Origin: Chaetoderma sp. LZ-2023a
Lineage: Eukaryota; Mollusca; Caudofoveata; Chaetodermatida; Chaetodermatidae
Length of the DNA: 64,000 nucleotides
Assembly (NCBI GenBank): GCA_034401795.1
Contig: CM067360.1
Span: forward strand, 118,129,572-118,193,571
Direction: 5' to 3'
A program made the translations under genes and the position numbers. Each line of letters starts with the position of its first letter. The stretch's first letter is position 1. Under the pieces are notes generated by a model. The model worked only from the letters and a program-made list of their open reading frames with translations, was not told where the DNA came from and did not search any database. Below are positions 58,600 through 64,000 of this stretch, in pieces.

Positions 58600-60170
58600 T
58601 TTTTAATATTCTGGTGTTTTCCGATAACAGCCCACGCTGTTGTATCCCAGTCTACTGTCCCCTCCTTCGCTGTGTTCAAATGTGAACCAAATCGGACGAG
58701 TACTTCCAGAGATAAACACAGATCTAAAATTGAATCTGCTCAGGTTCCGTTGTTTGTATCCACATAAGGTAAAAGTAATTGTGTAAATAATACTGATGTC
58801 TTTTATCTATGACATATTGGATAAATAACGTGTGTCCGCGTATGGAAGAATAGGGCTGTTAATTACTGCATTGGCCTTCTTTAATGCGAACATATCGGCC
58901 ACAATTTCAATAAATATGCGGCTTGCATTGCTTATAGTTAGCTCTATTCGTAATAATATACCAACTACGTCACTGCAATGCAGCAATTCGATTGCAAGGA
59001 GATGTATGCTTCCTGATTAAGTGGGCAGGTCCATGATGAAATAATGAAATAATGCGCATATTCACCCAATCTAAGGCAGGGCTGATGAACAGGCCCTGCT
59101 GTAAGCGTGCATTTTGCCACCATCTCCGGGTCCAGACGATGCTCAGTAAATACAAGGAATTTGCTTGCCAAGTAATGTAATCAGTATTCTCCAGTCTCGT
59201 TTCCGAAACGGCCAGAAGTGAAACTGAATACATATGGAGTAGTACTATATCGTTAAATTATTAAATCACTCGCGAAACCATGTCGCCAAGCATTCGCAAC
59301 GTAAGCCATTACACTGCCGCTCCAGTACAGTAACAGTATAGAAGGCACTCGTGTTCACGAAAACGTAGGTTACTTGGCTGGTATTGACCTCTGTCGATAG
59401 TATTGGCTCGGTATTGGCCCAGTACCAACCCAGTAACCAGCGTTGACAGGGTTAGATACACAATGTATGCAGCATAAAAGCAAATAGTAGGACCTCGAAA
59501 GCAATATCAATATAGCTTTTCATCAGATTAACGGTGTTCTATTTTGGTAGTTGCATTACCCCATGTCTTCGCGCGATTATACACAGAAACACAGCTCATC
59601 CAGTCATCACCAGATGTGTCCGACACGCTACGTCTTGTAAATCTTCTTGTTATTTTCATCTTGATCTCGCTATGCGTTTTGACTTCAGCCGGTTAATGTT
59701 CACTTTGATGGATATGCTTACTTTGTCATGAGTGCACATTTAAATAGGAGCAGTGTGTCGCATATCACATCTTCTACAACTGTGCTCGAATGATAACATA
59801 TGCGTGTAGCGCGTTAGGACACGTACGGCCTTAGGTAGAGATGCTATAATCACAATGCGGAAGTGACGCCTATGTTTGGAAATAAATATATGGGAACTTA
59901 TCCATTAATTACTCACAATCAATAACAATACGCCCAATCAGTTTCGAAGTGGGGATTCATTGATATCTTAATCAGTGAACAACATAAACCGAAGCAATTA
60001 TGTTGGTTTAGATATGCTGGATATTTAGACCAAGATGACTAGATCACATCATCTTCGGCATGGCCGCCGTTGTCATGTGAATACGGGAATTTACTCACTG
60101 TTATTATATTACCACTCATAATATGTGGAAAACAGAATGGCCTATTGACACAGTGTAAGCAAGGTAGTAG
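58600..60170. other. No recognised feature
   Basis: Non-coding. A short repetition of TATTGGCTCGGTATTGGCCC / CAGTACCAACCCAGTAACC lies near 59380-59440. No gene family recognised. Confidence 0.35.
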
Positions 60171-60174
60171 CAAT

Positions 60175-60470
60175 TCACCTTTCCAGAGTAGCCACCCATC
60201 ATACGACCGCCTATGGCGTCATAATCCGCTCAGTATTACCTACTCATTGTGTGTACTTAATCCATATTATTCATTATTTTACATTTAAACAGTGCATCAA
60301 TGGACATATCTGTTGGTCAACTATCTGGCGCCATAATCAAAAGCATCGCATGATAACTGACGTTACATTCAAAACGGCATAGTTCCGTCACGAAAATCGA
60401 AAGTATGTCATAAATGTGTAAACTGTTTTTGATGAATCTACAACTGCGATATCATTACAATTACCTGATC
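60175..60470 (+). repeat. CRE-MITE left end joined to a repeat family 1 fragment
   Basis: CACCTTTCCAGAGTAGCCAC then ATGGCGTCATAATCC (60176-60230) is the element's left end. GACGTTACATTCAAAACGGC then TTCCGTCACGAAAATCGAAA (60360-60405) matches 5641-5690 and 42299-42350 of repeat family 1. Confidence 0.6.
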
Positions 60471-60559
60471 AAGCCTAATGTTTAGTGACAGGACATGGTT
60501 CTTTTCCTCCTGAAAAGATAACTGTACAATACTAGTGGCATTGGTGTCAGCAGGGGTGC

Positions 60560-60617
60560 CAGGGTAGTTGTAGTTGTTGTTGTCGTCGTCATCGCCGTCG
60601 CTGTCATCATTGAATAT

Positions 60618-60672
<55 letters not shown>

Positions 60673-60905
60673 GCACTGATAATAGCAGCAGCAGGCCCAC
60701 CAACAACAGCACCACCACGATCACCACCACGATCACCACCACGAGCACCACCACTGCAGCCGCCGCCGCCGCCACCACCACCATCACCCCTACCACCACC
60801 ACCACCAACACCAACACCAACACCAACACCAACACCGCCACCGCCGCCACGGTCAACAAACCCATCACCACCACCAGTACAACCACCAACAACAACAACT
60901 TATTT
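60560..60905. repeat. Compound trinucleotide microsatellite
   Basis: About 60 bases of ATC (60613-60672), then ACC/CACGAT, CCG, and ACCAAC hexamer blocks to about 60900. Long Ser/Pro/Thr or Val/Leu/Met open frames on both strands are artefacts. Confidence 0.96.
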
Positions 60906-60984
60906 TCTTGGAGTGGTATTCTCTGAAGAATTGGGATTAGATGTTTATTCTACGACACATCCGGTAGCCACGCCCTTAAAAGAA

Positions 60985-61200
60985 GGGATGACTACACTTT
61001 TAGCTATGCCCCTCACATCTCTAGCTGCAACAGTGGCCCGTAAAATTGGTTTCAAAATATCCAGCACAATGCTTTTGAAATGCTAAACGCATGCAATTTG
61101 TACTACCGGAGCACTAGTTCAGGCTTATGACGGATTTTTTCGTTAATTCCGACTTTGACGCCAGCCTATATGTGACGGAATTGAATATGGCGTCATATAT
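60985..61200 (-). mobile_element. CRE-MITE, inverted, decayed
   Basis: ACTTTTAGCTATGCCCCTCA then CATCTCTAGCTGCAACAGTG, AAAATTGGTTTCAAAATATC (about 61040) and ATATGGCGTCATATATTTGA (about 61187). The central hairpin is deleted. Confidence 0.6.
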
Positions 61201-61204
61201 TTGA

Positions 61205-62290
61205 CTGAGAAGTCGGATTCATTCATTGTTTCATCCGCCACGCCGGTTGATTTTGAAACCTTACTGCGCATAGGGGACATGAAGAAACGAGTACATATAT
61301 TCCAGCGCTCTTTGCAGCGTCCAACACATCATAATACTGGCACCCGTGTTGATACGACTTTGCCTGAGTTGTCTTATGTTTGAAAACATATTATTTAACC
61401 ATTGCTAATACTTTTAATACGTGTTGCAATTTTCAATGTCATCTGACATGATTCAACAGCAAGCCCCCGTAAACGATAATTCACAAAAGATGAGGCCAGG
61501 AAATAACATCATCACGCAACTCCTCGCACGTGCGTGGCCTTGCATTCGGCCTGGAAAACAGCAGCGGCAATGCTCGTGCTCACTCTAAGGAGTACTCTAT
61601 TTGAGCACCATTTGTATGGAAATAACTTGTACAAACACAGTGTAATCTCATAGACACACCCCGGGCATACAAATATTAGTATTCGGCCAAAGATTGCGGA
61701 ATTGGGGCAAGGCAGTGATGGTTGTGTTTGAATTCCAGATGCATAACCGTGTTATCTACATCAACTGTGTGACGATAATGTTTCCATGGCTTAGCTATTA
61801 AAGGTAATGCAGGCATTTTCTTTAAAAATTATATTTATTCGAACTTCTTACGCAATCTGCTATACATGTGGTGTACTTGTTCACTCCATCTAGTCGACAA
61901 ATTATGTAAAATAACTCTTCGTTCATGTTCCGCAAAATGTTGCATTATATTTATACGCATTGTGACATAATTTCAGAGAATACTTGTAAACGAGCCAATG
62001 TCATAAGCCACGCCTCTTATTTGAATTCTTTAATCCACGCTCGCATCGTGTATAACAGACATTGGGGCCGATCTACATTTGGCCACAGTATAATATATAT
62101 TATATATATCTTACTCAAAATTACCTCCTGCATCTTAATCAAAGATACGGAACGAAAGCTGTATATCAATTACAAAAACAAATATTTATTCTGAGCATCC
62201 TACTTATGTAAAATTAAGTAGGCGCGTTAAAATATTCAGTTTTTGGGGACTGCAGCCAAACGAAAACGGGTAATGCCATTTCATTTCTTT
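61205..62290. other. No recognised feature
   Basis: Non-coding AT-rich sequence. Nothing recognised. Confidence 0.35.
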
Positions 62291-62294
62291 CAAT

Positions 62295-62440
62295 TTCACT
62301 TTATTGGATATGGCAACAATAACTCGCAGTTACATTAGTCTCACATTATTCAACAGCGTAGGCGCCTACCTTTCATAACTGCCCCTTCAAGTTCAGAGTT
62401 TGGGATTCCAGGGTTTAAAGCGTTAAACAATATCTTCGTA
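62295..62440 (+). repeat. Degenerate CRE-MITE / family 1 hairpin fragment
   Basis: ATATGGCAACAATAACTCGC then AGTTACATTAGTCTCACATT, CAACAGCGTAGGCGC and TTTGGGATTCCAGGGTTTAA. Order is as in the second hairpin of repeat family 1 (42413-42550). Confidence 0.5.
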
Positions 62441-62810
62441 TATCTTCCTATGATAAAACAGAGTATTTATTGAGCAAAATTATGTTTGGATTTGGAAGAC
62501 TCTGTCTAGGAATAGTATCGTGAACATTATGGCATATCTGTATTGCCTAGTGTATCCCGCATGGCTCTTCACGCCCTGGGGTTGTTAACGCCGTTACAAT
62601 ATGTAACTTATGTTAAGGGAAAATGGCCGAATTACCGTGATATGGTAATTAATGTTTACTAAATATGTCATTACCACTAGCAGTCATGTGGTAGCGATAG
62701 TCTAGGTTAATCTAGCATGGACTATATGTGTCATATATAATCAGCCAGTATTCGATATGTATTAAACATTGCATAAAGCAGAAGTCACGTTTGTTTATTA
62801 AGAAAAAGGT

Positions 62811-63089
62811 GTGGGACTCTCGAGGATAAAGAAAGTGTTTATTCTGCATGGCATACGAGGCATAGTCTGTTTATCTGTGTATTCAGAGATATGGAACATA
62901 CCTCTAAAACGTGCCTTGTTGTTATTGTTCTTCTTATTGGGCTGTGTATATTTTGCTTCTTTTTACTACTACGCATTCAGTGTTCATATAATCTTGCTGA
63001 TACTGCACACTCCTATCATAATACTAGGTATAAGTATTGACATCAATAGCATGCCTGCCTTTTTGATTCAATTCCCGAATAGGTTTTAG
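62811..63089 (+). other. Hydrophobic open frame, unassigned
   Basis: 92-codon frame with two to three strongly hydrophobic stretches (RALLLLFFLLGCVYFASFYY, HIILLILHTPIIILGISI). No family recognised. AT-rich DNA easily gives such frames by chance. Confidence 0.15.
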
Positions 63090-63188
63090 TAGGGCGCCAC
63101 ACCTTTATAATTTAAAGTTGCTACTCATCCATTAATGATGAATCTAACTCGGTAATACTTGAGTGAAATTTTCTAGGCGACATTACGG

Positions 63189-63376
63189 CGCGTGTGTGCA
63201 TGTGAGTGTGATTGGGAGTGTGTGTGAGTGTGAGTGGGAGTCTGTGGACGCGCGCGCATGTGTGTGTGCGAGTCCGTGTGTGTGCATGCGTGCGTGCGCG
63301 CGCGCGTGTGTGTGTGTGCCTGTGTCCGTGATTGCGTGCGTGCGCATGCGCGCGTGCGCGCGTGCGTGTGTATATG
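63189..63376. repeat. GT/GC alternating microsatellite
   Basis: About 190 bases of GTGTGT, GCGTGC and GCGCGC alternation with short interruptions. Confidence 0.93.
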
Positions 63377-63719
63377 TGGGGTCACCCACGTGTTAACTTC
63401 CACATAGCAGTGCAGCAAAGTATTGATGACTTAACCTAAACAGGCTACGTATGCCTTTATGGTATGTAATCCTGGTTTGGGAGAAGGTGGGTGACTGTCA
63501 ATAAATAATGAACATGCGTTTTAGTTGTTGCCAGTAGAGCGCCGCATGGTTTCATGTATCAGAGGCACCGAATAGCAATTCAATATGAGGATGGGACAAC
63601 ACGTTGTCATGGTCAAGACAATAATCCGCCTGACGCTGTGGTCATGGTTTATGCAACAGTCCGTCTTCCAATGGAGGGGCCCTTTTCCAGCCATTCCTCC
63701 CCCATTTCTATCTAGGCTG

Positions 63720-64000
63720 CTCCACATGTTTTACGTCGGTTGGAATCAATTTGACCTTTTGAAAGATGTATGCCATACGTGCAATATCAAGGTAGCTATG
63801 CAGGTAACCTGTTGAACATTTTGAAACAAATTTATACCGGGGATGCTGCTGCTTATGGCAGCAACATCTCCCAGGCAATTCCCTTTCAACATAGTTACAA
63901 TAATGTGATTTAGCCTATATTGTGCATTTATCAAAGACATATGTTCCGTTCAATTTTGATTTTTCCTGATACAGCTACGTCATTATGATTGTGACCTCAA
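63720..64000 (-). mobile_element. CRE-MITE, inverted, running off the window
   Basis: AGGTAGCTATGCAGGTAACC then TGTTGAACATTTTGAAACAA (63790-63830), a hairpin GATGCTGCTGCTTATGGCAG then CAACATCTCCCAGGCAATTC, and the start of the CRE part TACGTCATTATGATTGTGAC at the window end. Confidence 0.7.

Noticed and set aside
60482..61086. Proline/serine-rich frame of 170 codons and a valine/leucine frame opposite
   Set aside because: Generated by trinucleotide repeats; the non-repeat end runs into a decayed MITE.

Overview
This window looks like repeat-rich, gene-poor DNA from an animal, probably an aquatic invertebrate. It is AT-rich by eye and full of long dinucleotide and trinucleotide microsatellites. 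It holds decayed copies of several eukaryotic mobile-element classes: LINEs, Ty3/gypsy-type LTR elements, a hAT transposase, tRNA-derived SINEs and small hairpin MITEs. I saw no intact host gene with recognisable exons, no rRNA and no functional tRNA gene. The phylum cannot be fixed from the sequence. The CXC/nuclease-like family at the left end and the SINE types suggest a cnidarian, mollusc or similar genome; that is inference.

Layout. 1-2330: broken copy of a CXC-domain family protein. 3180-6215: repeat family 1, first copy. 6390-6865: GA tract. 7440-9870: LINE remnant on the minus strand. 9990-13378: repeat family 2, copy A, carrying a complete-looking MITE. 13379-18470: decayed gypsy element missing its 5' end. 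19443-20170: unidentified broken ORF. 20560-21310: third, partial family 2 copy lacking the MITE. 22480-24640: AT microsatellite, minisatellites and a SINE. 24800-27400: no recognised feature. 27410-32540: hairpin MITEs, two more low-copy repeat families and compound microsatellites. 32730-34860: hAT transposase remnant. 38140-38690: SINE. 39584-39697: long hairpin. 39670-42860: repeat family 1, second copy. 43109-51545: repeat family 2, copy B, split by a LINE (43462-45372) and an LTR element (45563-48713). 51945-55470: dense cluster of eight MITE copies or pieces. 55651-56402: two-unit tandem duplication. 57458-57824: inverted MITE with both ends. 58485-64000: microsatellites and MITE fragments.

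The most distinctive feature is one small transposon family, called CRE-MITE here, present in about 27 complete or partial copies on both strands. Each copy has a central hairpin (arm core TTTTGAAACTAATTTGACTG). One flank carries TGACGTCA palindromes (the CRE/ATF-type site) and the other carries GATCGATCGATC followed by a GGGCGGGGCATAGCTAAA-like tail. Comparing family 2 copies A, B and C gives a filled and an empty site that point to insertion at TTAA.

The family 2 pair also gives a clear nesting history. Removing the LINE and the LTR element from copy B leaves three pieces of 353, 190 and 2827 bp, matching 357, 191 and 2841 bp of copy A. Each insertion is flanked by a target-site duplication.
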